A stretch of 64,000 nucleotides of DNA from Cristatella mucedo. Taxonomy: Eukaryota > Bryozoa > Phylactolaemata > Cristatellidae. A model generated the notes under the pieces. The model worked only from the letters and a program-made list of their open reading frames with translations, made no database searches and was not told the DNA's origin. Below, in pieces: positions 13,811 to 23,974 of this stretch. How positions within the stretch are numbered: the first letter of the stretch is position 1; every line of letters starts with the position of its first letter. The DNA lies in the NCBI GenBank assembly GCA_009760855.2, contig WPIO01000001.1:8153501-8217500 (forward strand), read 5' to 3'. The translations under genes were made by a program, and so were the position numbers.

Positions 13811-14932
13811 GTGTACATTCGTGCCTCTATAAGGCCCCATCTGACTAAAGCAATCGCGGTTCCACAACTTGTGACCTTCCTTACAAGGTTAGCTGAGGTT
13901 TCTGCATGCGATGTGGCTACTCTAATAAGGTCAAGCAAAAAGAGCTCGTCTCCTGAAGACCCTATACCTTCATCTCTGCGGTCTTCACTGGCAGACCAAC
14001 TTAGCCCTGCCATAACCAAGATTTGTAATGCTTCTTGTGGGAAAGGGGTTGTCCCCAAGTCCTTCAAATCGGCAATCGTTAGACCCATTTTTAAAAAGCT
14101 TGGATTAGACACACTGGTCCTAGCAAACTATCGCCAAGTTTCCCTTGTTCCTTTCTTCTCAAAAGTTCTTGAAAAAGTTTTTGCTAAGCAGCTGGTTGAA
14201 CATATTGAAAAGAATGAAGTGGCAGAAAAATTTCAATTAGGCTTCAAGAGGCAGCACTCCACTGAAACTGCTCTCCTCCGTGTTAACAATGACATTCTTC
14301 GTGGCAACGACGACGGGAATGTTACTGCTCTAGCTCTACTAGATTTGCCTGCTGCCTTCGACACCATTGATCATAAAGTTCTGCTTGAACGATTGAGAAC
14401 AACGATCGGTCTGGCAGACAAAGCACTGGTGTGGTTTAAGTCATACTTGTCTGACCGTGTTCAATCCGTGTCGTGTGGGGGTCAGGTCTCACACACGAGA
14501 AGGGTCATTTGTGAAGTCCCTTAAGGGTCTGTACTCGGTCCCTTGCTGTTCTCCATTTATACGCAACCTCTGGGAAAAGTGATTTAGGCCTATGGAATAG
14601 GATATCACTTCTATGCTGATGATACTCAGTTGTATTTGTCATTCAAACCGTCGGAATCTGCTGGCGCAACTGAGAAACAGAATGCTTGCCTTGCCGATAT
14701 TCAATCCTGGATTGCGGAAAACTTCCTGAAATTAAATGATGATAAAACCGAACTGCAGCTCACAGGACACTCTAAGCGTGTGGCTGGATTAAAAGGTTTT
14801 GCTATTCTAATAGGTGATGCTATTGTGCGACCATCACCACCTGCTCAAAATTCAGGTGTCGTTTTCGACCGCTGTCTTAATTTAAAAAGCCTCATTCAGA
14901 AGTCTGCTTCCATGGCTAACCATCACATCTGA
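13811..14932 (+). pseudogene. LINE-A reverse transcriptase domain (broken)
   Basis: The open frame 13811-14524 holds the fingers and palm start: YRQVSLVPFFSKVLEKV, then QLGFKRQHSTETALLRV, then motif A in [17 protein letters not shown]. At motif B a TAA (14522-14524) replaces the glutamine codon expected between VP and GSVLGPLLF. The same frame continues to the catalytic YADD at 14612-14623 (HFYADDTQLYLSF) and to FLKLNDDKTELQL. A further TAG lies before YADD near 14585. The enzyme would copy LINE RNA into the genome; this copy cannot be translated in full. Confidence 0.9.
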
Positions 14933-15070
14933 TCCCTATCCAAGATTAGGAGCTCTCCCACAGTGGCTTGTAAAATATTTAACTAGCTCTTTAGTTTTGT
15001 CTCGGCTTGATTATTGTAATTCTCTTCTGGCTGGGCTGCCAAAGAAAGCTATTAGGCCGCTGCTGCGACT

Positions 15071-15481
15071 TTGAACATGGCTGCAAGGCTAGTCTTCCAG
15101 TCCCAGCGGTTTGAGCACGTGTCTCCTTTGCTGAAAGAGCTAGGATGGTTGCCGGTTGAGCAACGGATACAGAGCAAAGTTCTTACGCTGACCCACAAGG
15201 CCCTCCACGGCTTGCCTCCTTCGTACCTAGCTGAACTGCTGCATCAGTTTCAGCCTGTTCGTGCCCTCAGGTCCTCTGTAAACAATAATTTAGCTGTCCA
15301 ATTCGTCCTCTTAAAGACCGTTGGCAATAGAAGCTTTAGCTCTGCAGGCTTGACTGTGGAACTTGCTTCCGCAATTCTTACGCAACGACAACTACTCTGC
15401 TACTGGCAACTATGGCACATCCTTTTCAGCGGTCCTGAGCTGCTACTTCTATGCTACTCACTACCTCAACTGCTCTCCTGA
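15071..15481 (+). pseudogene. LINE-A C-terminal region
   Basis: An open frame beginning MNMAARLVFQSQRFEHVSP and including LGWLPVEQRIQSKVLTL, the conserved segment after the reverse transcriptase in CR1/L2-type LINEs. The final part diverges by frameshift (a VWNSLP-like motif is expected, but the frame reads VELASAILTQ). The paralogous fragment at 24370-25038 keeps the expected RVWNSLPQFLR. Confidence 0.85.
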
Positions 15482-15645
15482 CTCTGCTATGCTTCCCACT
15501 TTTTCCTTGTTACGTTAGACGAATTCTGTTGGCTACCGAATGCGTACCAAAAGCCGCTTAGGCTGAGTGTGATATACAAAACTCTATTGCGTAACACCCA
15601 CATGGTCTTTATGACTTTGTGTAGTTACAGACGGAGATACATTAC

Positions 15646-16144
15646 AGTACATTACATGACATTACGTTGCTTAGCCAGCTCACTGTTTTACTGAATCGGC
15701 AATTCACCTGATCAGTTACTGACCACAGATTTTAACACGTATATGAAAAGACGGAGGCCATGAATTCCTGAAATATTGTCAATAAAATATTCAGTTCCGT
15801 TAGAATATTTGTGGGATAAGCAAGGTTATTCAAAATGCGGCTGACTGGCGTTCCTTTTAATTACCTGTACTGAGCTGAAGGTGTAAATACTACCAGTCAT
15901 ATACCAATGCAGAAGAAGTAAAATCAAGTGCATAACTTGAAACTTTACCTTAGCCATGGTCAAAGAAGAAAAGTGCTCAATGTGAGATTGCTTTAGGCAG
16001 CAACAGAAAAGGTAGGTGGGGATAAGACAGCTTAGGAAATTGAAAACTAACGAATAGATCTTCATAATGCATCAGCAATACTAAAAAAAGCATATGAACG
16101 CACCTTTCAATACTTATTTTACTTAACATAAAATATTATACTCC
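15646..16144. other. Unannotated AT-rich DNA
   Basis: No gene or repeat recognised; the 79-residue - strand frame at 15826-16065 shows no domain. Confidence 0.45.
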
Positions 16145-16230
16145 TAGCTAGATTGGCCCACTGGTTAGGGTGCTCGCCTCAACCAAGGTCGTGGTCTCTA
16201 GCAACGTGGCATACGTGATGATGAAAGATG
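16145..16230 (+). mobile_element. SINE-1 head, 3'-truncated
   Basis: A tRNA-like A box (TGGCCCACTGGTTAGG), then GTGCTCGCCTCAACCAAGGTCGTGG and a damaged B box. The same words occur at 17440-17596 and 53640-53795 (- strand) and 56222-56400 (+ strand). The LINE-like tail is missing here. Confidence 0.6.
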
Positions 16231-16329
16231 CGTTCAAATCAAATTTCTAAATCGCATCATGGTTTTCAGACTTTTCTAATATTGCTGTATGGTGTGAGTT
16301 AACATGTATTTGACATTTTTAGATCAGAA

Positions 16330-16830
16330 TTCATTCTTCTTGTTATATTCAAGTAGTACCTCTCACTAGACAGTTACATCATGCAAACAGCAAAGTCAGC
16401 CTACTTTAAGCTATGTATAATGCTACTACTCTAGCCTGCAGAGATATTGATGCCGCATTTAAGTCAACCCGTTCATTTCTGACACTCCACCTTGACCTCT
16501 GCAACTCAAATACTTGAACGTTTTCCGGCCTGTGTAAAAAGGCACTTACACTTGGTTCATTACTTGGCTGTTAGGCTTATCGGTCAGTGAAGTTGCAAGT
16601 TGCCACGTCACACTACTTCATACCAACCTGCGAATTTTCCCATTAATCATCGTATGGACTACATGGTTTAGTCACTCTCGTTTAGCGCCCTATATCCTCT
16701 AGCTACCGGCTACCCATACAAACTACTTCAGATCAGGCCTGGGATCTGGCCGACTGCTCTTCCAACTGTGGTTGTTCAGTTGTGCCTCTGACCTACTTCA
16801 AAGGCTTGAAAGACTGTATCTTTAATTTTT
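16330..16830 (+). mobile_element. Old LINE C-terminal relic, present in both duplicated blocks
   Basis: The counterpart at 48900-49140 keeps a readable frame (PRIDYMVLSLTFCALYSLAA) that matches the WLPVKQRIDFK-LSLTFRSLH segment of LINE-B. Here the frame is broken, but the DNA is collinear (GACTACATGGTTT, CCCTATAT, AGATCAGGC). The element was therefore inserted before the block was duplicated. Confidence 0.6.
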
Positions 16831-17339
16831 ATTATCTAAAGTCGGGTTACTAGCTCCCACAAAACCTTAAGACATCCCCTAACTTGACCTTTAAGAAAAA
16901 TTATAAATCCACCTGTTATTTACAGCATCGATTGGTCGGAATGAATCGGCTTTGGTAAGCTTAGGCAAATAGACACTCGGGATGCTATTACTAAACGGTC
17001 AACGATTCTTGCTGTAATGCTTATTTGAGTACCTACACATAGATGACTTACAGGATTAGCCAAAGGATTTAGGTGCTGGTTAAAAAAGCAGGTAGGGGTG
17101 GATACAATTTTTTGACAGGTCACGGGCTTGAGCGACACTTTCAATGCAAAGTGCTTAGGTAGAGAATATGTTGTCCTAGTTATCCTTACCAATGAATTAC
17201 ACAGTATTATTTATAAATAAATTATTAAATATATATATGAATTTGTCCAATAAATATGGTGTCAAAAGTAATAGCGAGTAAAGAAGAACTGTTAGCAACC
17301 ACATTTATGTGCAACCAAAAAGTGTAATGGGCACATCCT

Positions 17340-17440
17340 CCTGTAGTTAGCAATGTAGGTTCGTTCACTTCAGGATTCAAACCACGAACTTTGTCATGAG
17401 CAAGGAATACCCTTATTACTCCTGATTTAGCATGGCCATC
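17340..17440 (-). mobile_element. Old tRNA-like SINE relic
   Basis: The - strand shows GGTTTGAATCC preceded by a tRNA-like head (GGCCATGCTAAATCAGGAG). A degraded counterpart at about 49440-49510 has the inverse words TTTGAACCCACGAA, so it predates the block duplication. No cloverleaf could be completed. Confidence 0.35.
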
Positions 17441-17596
17441 TAAAAAAATATAAAAATATAATTCATTTATATAGCGCCCCAAGATAACTTAATCTCTATT
17501 CAGGCGCTTCACATATGCCTCGGGGCTCGAGCCCACGACCTAAGTCTGACCTTGGTCGGGGCGAGCACCTTAACCGCTAGACCAAACCAGCTCGTC
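17440..17596 (-). mobile_element. SINE-1, most complete copy, with LINE-B-like tail
   Basis: On the - strand: A box TGGTCTAGCGGTTAAGG, then GTGCTCGCCCCGACCAAGG, B box GGGCTCGAGCCC, then a tail GAAGCGCC-TGAATAGAGATTAAGTT-ATCTT-GGGGCGCTATATAAATGAATT. The tail has the same stem-loop layout as the 3' end of LINE-B (35914-35953), suggesting that LINE-B's enzyme mobilises it. It is absent from the matching place in duplicated block copy 2. Confidence 0.82.
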
Positions 17597-18321
17597 ATTC
17601 GTTAAGTGCGAATCTTTGAAAGGCAAGGTCCACAAAATATTAACCTGGCGGTGGATAGAGCCCCCCAAGATTGATCATGCAGGAGACGAGCTTGATCACA
17701 CTCACAGCCCTACAAAGAAACATGTGAGTATCAACTGATCCTCATTCTAACACAGAGCCCAGCAGAAAGCTTATGTACAACGTTCACTCTGTGGGCTGCA
17801 TAGAATGTGAGCTCGTCGTTCGTCGCTGAAAAGAACGAACCTACAATGGCTGAAATAACAGGTTTCAGGGTGATAGGGTGACCGATCGATTAAATTTAAA
17901 AACCACGGTTTAAGTTTAATCTGACGATATATGTAAATTTAAAAATAAACCTGATAAACAAGACTTTATTGTTTGTATATGAGATTTTAGAACTTAGTGC
18001 TGCTGCGATTGCTTTGGGTGCTTACGGTGAAATGAGAATAGCTCAAATTAATGTCAGGGAAGTTTCTAAATTTCCTTGGCGTAAATTTGTGTTAAAGCTT
18101 GAGAAAATAGCGACGCCGAAAGGTACCACTTGTTTTTTAGTTATACAATAATTGCTACCCGATTCTTGCGCATAATTCACTCGATTGTTAGTGTAGGCAG
18201 CTAAATTTCAGGTTGCTAAATAAGCCATGCCGTGGTAGTTTATCAAGATCATTATCAGTTTTTGAGTTATAATCACTTGAAGCAAGACATGACGTAAACC
18301 CCGCCAAAAAAGATAACATGC

Positions 18322-18331
18322 TATATAAAGG
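18322..18331 (+). promoter_or_regulatory. TATA-box-like site conserved in both blocks
   Basis: TATATAAAGG here corresponds to TATATAGAGG at 50075-50084 in block copy 2. About 30 bases on, both share TATGCCTCCTA and then TGTGGTCCTCTTCGGCTA. It lies 0.7 kb (2.3 kb in copy 2, because of the LINE-B) before the WAP start codon, so it may belong to an old element or an untranslated first exon rather than drive WAP directly. Confidence 0.3.
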
Positions 18332-18980
18332 GATATCTATTCGGTTGTATTGTATGCCTCCTACTGGTCATGTGTGGTCCTCTTCGGCTACACAATAAAG
18401 AGCTATACCTGATCCAATACGGGGTAGCTACTGATGATATTAGGATTATTGATGGCTCCCGACAGTAAGCGTACCTTGTCGAATGTACGTTTTGCTACCT
18501 CAGCTTCAAGACTCTGGCTTGAAATGGCTCAGTCGTGCGTCTGCAAGCTCTAGCATGCATTACAAATCCAGCTAACTTCATTGGAATAACGTAGGTTTAA
18601 AGCGGCTGATGATTATTCGAGACTATAATGAATGCATGTACCATACATATCATGCACTGTGCAGTGATGGATCTACATCTAGCGACGAACCCAACTAACA
18701 TCCGTGCTAGTGACATACTTTCAGGATCACTCGGCGTAAAATAAATACCTGTAGAAGAATATTAATGGACTTAAGGGCTAAACTGATTGCTGCTCGCAGA
18801 GATACAATTGCCTTATGCTAAAAGCGCCCCCAGATGTCGGGCGTCAGTCGATAGGGGCAAAGCGGCTGTGTTCCATTTAGGCCGACCATTAGATACTCCC
18901 TGGTGCCGGTAGAAAAGGGTAATCAGACTTCCCCCGCTGGCACCAGCATTGTTCTTTATTTCCTTAAAGGCTTGGTAATC

Positions 18981-19053
18981 AAGCCGTCCGGTGTAGAACC
19001 AATTGCTGCTCAATCGCATAGGAAGTGAGTCCACAGCTCGTCAACTGAGTGGC
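18981..19053 (+). promoter_or_regulatory. Conserved leader just before WAP1 ATG
   Basis: The roughly 70 bases before the ATG match those of WAP2 (52312-52383) and the pseudogene (30717-30789). A CCAATTGCT motif lies 55, 58 and 57 bases before the ATG respectively. The conservation suggests a 5' UTR or core promoter. No TATA box is seen within this stretch. Confidence 0.45.
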
Positions 19054-21364
19054 ATGGCGTTGAAGGTAAATACAGTTGCTAGTTTCATCATTCGGGTTAA
19101 GCTGTTTAAGTTAAAATTGTAGTCTGTCGACAATTTAGTGAGAGAAGTGGAGTCATCATGATGATGTAAACGTTAAAGGTCAAGTAAGTACAGAAGCTGA
19201 CGATTTGACACAGCGTAGGGTGTGTGTTTTTTGTTGCAGCAACTTCTACTGCTTCTTTCGACTGCCGAACTGGTCCTTAACATAGCCCAAGTAAGACTTA
19301 GTTTTTGGAGTCAATGGCCTTGCATGCAAAGAGGTCTTCATGCAGATTCTTGATAAAGACTCTTCTTTGTGCATACAGGCTGGCTACCTGCAGTGCCCAA
19401 AATTTACCTGTGGGCTTTGTGAGTTTGAATCGATGAGCTCTAAGATAGCCGCACTTGGCCGTCCATGTAACACCAAGAGCGACTGTGGTCTGTACGAAGT
19501 GTGCTGCTACAAGGCTCCTCATGGATCGTTTTGCACCAAAGGTGTTGACCCGTATCCACGTGATGGTAAGACATTTATTTGTTAAAGTTCAGTTTTGTGC
19601 CTTCCACTAGTTAGGCTAATCATTCGTTGGTCAACAATATGGGGACCATGCATGTGACCAATTGAGTATACCTCAAACTGGTGTGTCAGTTTGTTTTTGG
19701 ATGGTGGTTATTGTCACCTAATAATGGCAATAATAATAGAACATTTTACATAGCAACCTAAGAGACCTCGATCTCTTTCTGGGCTCTTTACAATTTTTGA
19801 CCTGAGTTTACCTATATTTGATGTCCTAAAACAGGCTGATTGATGTGAGAAGTGGCGAATATAGGAAAGAAAAACTCAGTCCTGGTTATAATGTAGTATG
19901 TAAGCATTACCAAGGTCTGTTTCTAGAGTATTGCACCTAAATTCCCCAAATCAAAGACAAGCTATATATACTTTATTATTTGCTAAGATATTTTAGTAAC
20001 ATCTAGAAGTAGCATTGAATACCGTGCAACTCCTTATAAATCATAGCTGTGGTTAGTATCATAGGGCTCTGTACCTCAAAGTCAATATGGGAATTGTAAA
20101 AAGTCTCTCTGAAACTAAGGTTAACTTTAACAGCTTAATTTACCCTGCTCCTGCGAGGGTTCATTCACACTTACTCGTTCACTAATAAATATAATTAGAT
20201 ATGATTGGCATAAAATTAATAAAACACACTGATTACTGAAATTTTAAAGTACACTCGTTTAATTTGAAGATGGATTAGAGAAGACTAAGCATTAATAGCA
20301 GCAGTATCATGAGAAAATCATAAGGTAACAGCGTCAATTGAGGAATACTTAAAGTGGTCCGCCAAAATGGTTAGATCAGATAAGCAAGGTGTGAAGGGGG
20401 ATGAATAAGCAGGCCGACAGCTTGATCAGTAGATCTAGGAATGGTTTTTCTTGCAACTGTCTGCACGTTTGCTGTATTACTGCTGCAAACTCCAGAAACA
20501 CATGATTTTGTAGACTCTCTTGAAAAGAGCTTGTGCCACCACATGTCTTGCTGGGATCTTACTCGTACTAATACTTTCATTTATGTTTACCTTGAAAGGC
20601 TCATTTCCTCAACAATCTCATTGAATGGACGCTTGTTCAAACTATCAGAATTTATATTGAAATCCGAATACTGTAAAGGGTATTTTATTAATAAACTATT
20701 TATTTTCTCATTCAGCACTAAACTTTTAAGTCGTCATTGGTTTATTCCAAGCCAAATAATTTTTTTAGTGCTTCAAGCAATACACGAAATGAGTTGGTAC
20801 TCACTAAACTTAGTTAAATTTTTTATTCTCTTTTCAGGATAAAGAAGAATAGATTTTTGTATTCAATTAAAAGATAACAAATGTATAATTGGTATAATTA
20901 CATACACACACATATAAAAATATATTTGTATATAGGTAAGAATTTTAATACAATATATATTATATAAAAAAGCTCACATATATTAAACTGCATGCCGTTT
21001 TATTTAGTCTTGCTCAGCTGCAGCCACACTTAATTGCTTAACTAACTTGGATTTCGACCAGCAACATAAATTCACTGTTTTAAATTTGCATGCAGGAAAA
21101 GGACAAATGAGCATTAAATTGCAAGTTCCCTCTTACATTTACTAGTTAATAAATGGTACTGAAAGTATTTATACTTATATATTTGCTAAAATTGTAATAT
21201 GTTTCTCTTAAGGTGTCTGCCCAGCTATACAAGAACTCTCTCTAGAAGAGTACTTTCTTCAATGCCCAGCTGACTACGGCGGCGAATGCATATACGATGA
21301 AGAATGTACCGGAAAGCAGAAGTGTTGTAAACAGCCATGTGGATACCAATGTATCAATGTATAG
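19054..21364 (+). CDS. WAP1: secreted two-domain WAP-type cysteine-rich protein (four exons)
   Basis: Exons: 19054-19065, 19240-19290, 19379-19565, 21213-21364; introns 174, 88 and 1647 bp, all GT/AG, phases 0, 0 and 1. The start ATG begins a 12-nt coding exon (MALK); exon 2 gives QLLLLLSTAELVLNIAQ, completing a signal peptide of about 21 residues. Exon 3 carries domain 1, eight cysteines with SDCGLYEVCCYK. Exon 4 carries domain 2, a classical WAP pattern (GGECIYDEECTGKQKCC then PCGYQC). Total 133 residues, 16 mature cysteines. WAP four-disulphide proteins are often secreted protease inhibitors or antimicrobials; which applies here cannot be told. By eye, 106 of 133 residues match WAP2 and every cysteine is kept, pointing to selection on both. 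A polyadenylation signal AATAAA lies at 21446. The gene model is inferred from conserved splice sites, not from transcripts. Confidence 0.85.
19725..19800 (-). mobile_element. LINE-B-like 3' tail in WAP1 intron 3
   Basis: AATAATA, then GAGACCTCGATCTCTTTCTGGGCTCTTTACA is the reverse of the LINE-B terminal hairpin. Very short 5'-truncated insertion. No counterpart is seen at this point in WAP2. Confidence 0.55.
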
Positions 21365-21445
21365 ATTCCTCTTGCAGAAATCTCATAAGGAGTTATACAG
21401 CAATCTGATCGGAATGATTTACGTATACAAGAATGTCGGGCTTTA

Positions 21446-21451
21446 AATAAA
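21446..21451 (+). terminator. Polyadenylation signal of WAP1
   Basis: AATAAA 82 bases past the stop codon. WAP2 has lost the aligned hexamer (TAATTGTAAA) but has ATTAAA at 54155-54160, closer to its stop. Confidence 0.5.
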
Positions 21452-22309
21452 AATTTGGGCTTCCCAACTCGTGTTGCAGTCTCAGAAAAGGATTTTTCCA
21501 CTATTACAGCGAATTATAAAATGACTATTATATCGGTAAGATAGCACGTCTGCTTTTTCAGTTTGTTTTTATTGGTGAACTCACATTTTCAAGGGCGTAT
21601 CTAGGTCGATGAGGCTGAAGTACGGCAGCTGTCGCGACAATTACGCAACTATACTTAAGCATCTTTACAACATCGCAGGCAAAAAATGATTTTGGGGGCT
21701 TCTCTACGACAGTGCATTAGCGGAGAAATTTTGGCTAAATGTTTGGTGCAAGCATTTTAGGGTAGTCGGTCAAGGTACTGCAAGCCGTTTAGCCTAAATG
21801 TGTCACGCTACTGTTTATCGCGATAGCTACGCGTTCTCTACCTTATTGCTCCATGGAAAGTGTTTATTTCTTAAAGGTTGCCTACAAAAGCTTAGCGAGC
21901 GTATCCGAAAGGAGCATCATCCAAGGACCAATACCAGCATGTGTAGTTACTGAATATTTTTAAAGAATCGAGCCTTCCAATATTTTACTTCTAGTTTTAA
22001 TGTCAGTCACTTGGAAGTTTTGCTTGTTCATAACCACATGGCCACGAAGTAAAACATTCGTCTCTATGCCATGTGCAAGAGAATATTTTTTTTTTAAATT
22101 GCGAACAATCATCATATTCACTAGGCAGTCTGTGACACCTTATACCTCAAGCAGATAACTGATACACTGTTATAAGAAATTTAGCTAGGAAAGGCTAGCA
22201 ATTTATCTCCTGTAGCTTCGTAAAGCCAAGCGGTGTTACGCAAGATAACTGTATCCAGCGGCGGAGCCAGGATTGTTTTATGAGTGGGAAAAGCCAGCAG
22301 TAAAAATGA

Positions 22310-22400
22310 AAACGCTAAAAATGATAAATTTGTTCTAGCTCACTCAGAGAATTCAATCTATTTCAATGCACTTTACGTAAGCTGCAAGTGCACATAGAAC
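22310..22400 (-). mobile_element. LINE-B tail relic
   Basis: CTCACTCAGAGAATTCAATCT followed by GCACTTTACGTAAGCTGCAA resembles the inverted LINE-B 3' end; heavily decayed. Confidence 0.45.
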
Positions 22401-22439
22401 AAACCACCAAAAAATAGCTTAGCTTTTCAGAAACGGGTA

Positions 22440-23790
22440 CTTGCTTTGGTACTCGGTGGTCTGGCGCGTGTCACAGAGAGCGGGCTCTCGCAAAACGAAC
22501 AGCCTCGGTCTCGGCCTTGTGTCAATATGCGGAAACTTCATGATTCCGGTCGTGGGTTCAGATCTCCTAGCAAAGGGCGTCCTTTACTACTCGCTGCCAG
22601 CGTAAGCGGTTGCAGCCGGGCATGCCCTGCCGCTATATAAAAGAGGCCGTTTAATCGGCTAGACTCCCTTTACTTTAGCGACCGAGATGGCAGCTACCTA
22701 GTCCGAGGCCGAAAAAGTGCACAACCCTACGGAAGTCACTCGTCGCTCTGGCGAGCTACATTAGTGCTACCACCGAAAAAGCTGCTGGGTCATGGAGCGG
22801 ATAACTTTGGCGTACCAGTGTTTACGGAGCGGTGCGCCTATTTGACCCCCGAATGAAAGCTCTCGGGCACGACTTGCAAAAGCGCGAAACCAGTCGGTTA
22901 GACCGACCCAGATAGACTTCGTATAGAAACCGCCGCCATCTGTTTCTGTGGACATTGCGAGGCCGTGCACAGCTTGTGCTGCGAGCCTGTCCTCACTTAG
23001 CCCTCTGACGTCGCCTGCTATATCGTCATGCCGTCACACCGCCTTCCATCCAAAGTCCACCGCTATCTACACCTGGCTTTGTTCAAGCACGTTTTAGTCA
23101 TTATTAGGCGGAAAGTTTGGTCCAGATCCGAACCGTCTATTCGCCGTAGAAGGGAAGGGTGAAGCAGTCCAATCAGGCCCTTCAGAGAGCAGAGAGCTGA
23201 TTGTCCGCTCTGACCTAGTTGCGGGCTGAGACTCTGTCCTTCGTTGCCTCTACCGAGATTGGCGTGGGGTCGGACGTGGCTGCTAATCGGTACCAGCTAC
23301 GCCTAGCAGATCGGCAAGCCTTTTAGTTGGATGGCCGGCAAGTGCAGCTTGGTCTGACATCATCGCTAATTATCGAGCAACTGACTCGGATAGCCGGCGC
23401 TTGCCGAAGTTTTCGGTGCAGCTTTTTAGTTCTACAGCTGTCTGCTCGCTCGGTCACCAGCGGTGGCTTCGAGCTGCGGGTGGGCCACGGCTCGGGTCTG
23501 CTACTTCGCTAGCTTCGCGACACACCTGAACATACCAGAAGCCTGCGGACTGAAAGCCAGAGGCGGCCAGTGTGCGATTGCAGCGGACCCTGTGAAGTAC
23601 CGGCATGAGCGATGCCGCCGCCTCCACCATCTGCTCCAGCTCAAGTGAGCTGCACAAAGGCAGCGAGCGGAAGTGCGAGCAATGCAGCAGTAGGTCACGT
23701 ATCGTGCGAGGAAATTGCTGTCACGAGGGACGGCTGAGAATCGTTGAGGATCGGACTTCAACCCTTGATACTGTTGTCCAAATAATGTGA
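22440..23790 (+). other. GC-rich region with TATA box; unidentified
   Basis: GC content rises sharply against the AT-rich surroundings. A B-box-like GGGTTCAGATCTCC lies at 22554-22567, and a strong TATA box (TATATAAAAG) at 22634-22643, followed by about 1.1 kb of GC- and CpG-rich DNA. Open frames of 60-86 codons exist on both strands (for example 23605-23790 + and 22767-22970 -), none with a recognised domain. It could be a CpG-rich promoter, the 5' part of a mobile element or a decayed gene. Confidence 0.35.
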
Positions 23791-23974
23791 CGGTATAGAT
23801 TTAATAGCGTGACTTATGATAGTGCTGAACAGGCAGATGACTGTAGTTAGTGCCTATTCACAGCAAATATAGCAATTTGTGAATGCCTTGAGCGTGCCGC
23901 TCAAGAAGACCTGTTGTCGTATACCGAAGCGATGATCAGGATCTAGCAACTAACACTCTAATTCTGAATCGCGA

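Larger units (their letters stand above)
12650..15645 (+). mobile_element. LINE-A, longest copy: non-LTR retrotransposon with endonuclease and reverse transcriptase
   Basis: The order is apurinic-type endonuclease, reverse transcriptase, conserved C-terminal region (RFEHVSPLLKELGWLPVEQR) and 3' UTR ending near CTTTGTGTAGTTACAGACGG. This arrangement and the wording of the C-terminal region are typical of the CR1/L2/Rex group of LINEs; I infer the group from memory of those families. Several frameshifts and stops make it inactive. Four or more other fragments of the family lie in this window, including 24310-25045 on the - strand. Confidence 0.88.
16313..22090 (+). repeat. Segmental duplication, copy 1 (pairs with 48797-54860)
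   Basis: Collinear matches run through the block. Near the start: AGATCAGAATTCATT, AGTACCTCTCACTAGAC, TATAATGCTACTA. In the middle: AATATGGTGTCAAAAG, GGTTTCAGGG, TATGCCTCCTA, GTGTGGTCCTCTTCGGCTA/GCATGTGGTCC. Then the whole WAP gene, and past it GCATCATCCAAGGACCAATA. Similarity is patchy in introns and flanks and strong in exons, so the duplication is not recent. Boundaries are approximate. Confidence 0.85.

Noticed and set aside
12752..15481. Endonuclease and reverse-transcriptase frames as host genes
   Set aside because: They are parts of one broken LINE with stops and frameshifts and have relatives throughout the window.
16145..16230. Possible functional tRNA gene
   Set aside because: The A box is good, but the B box is damaged and the same words recur in several SINE copies.
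19298..19522. - strand frame opposite WAP1 exon 3 (and 52627-52905 opposite WAP2)
   Set aside because: Shadow of the real exon on the other strand.
20441..20842. 133-residue frame inside WAP1 intron 3 with a signal-like start
   Set aside because: AT-rich, no domain, no counterpart in WAP2 intron 3 and no splice support.
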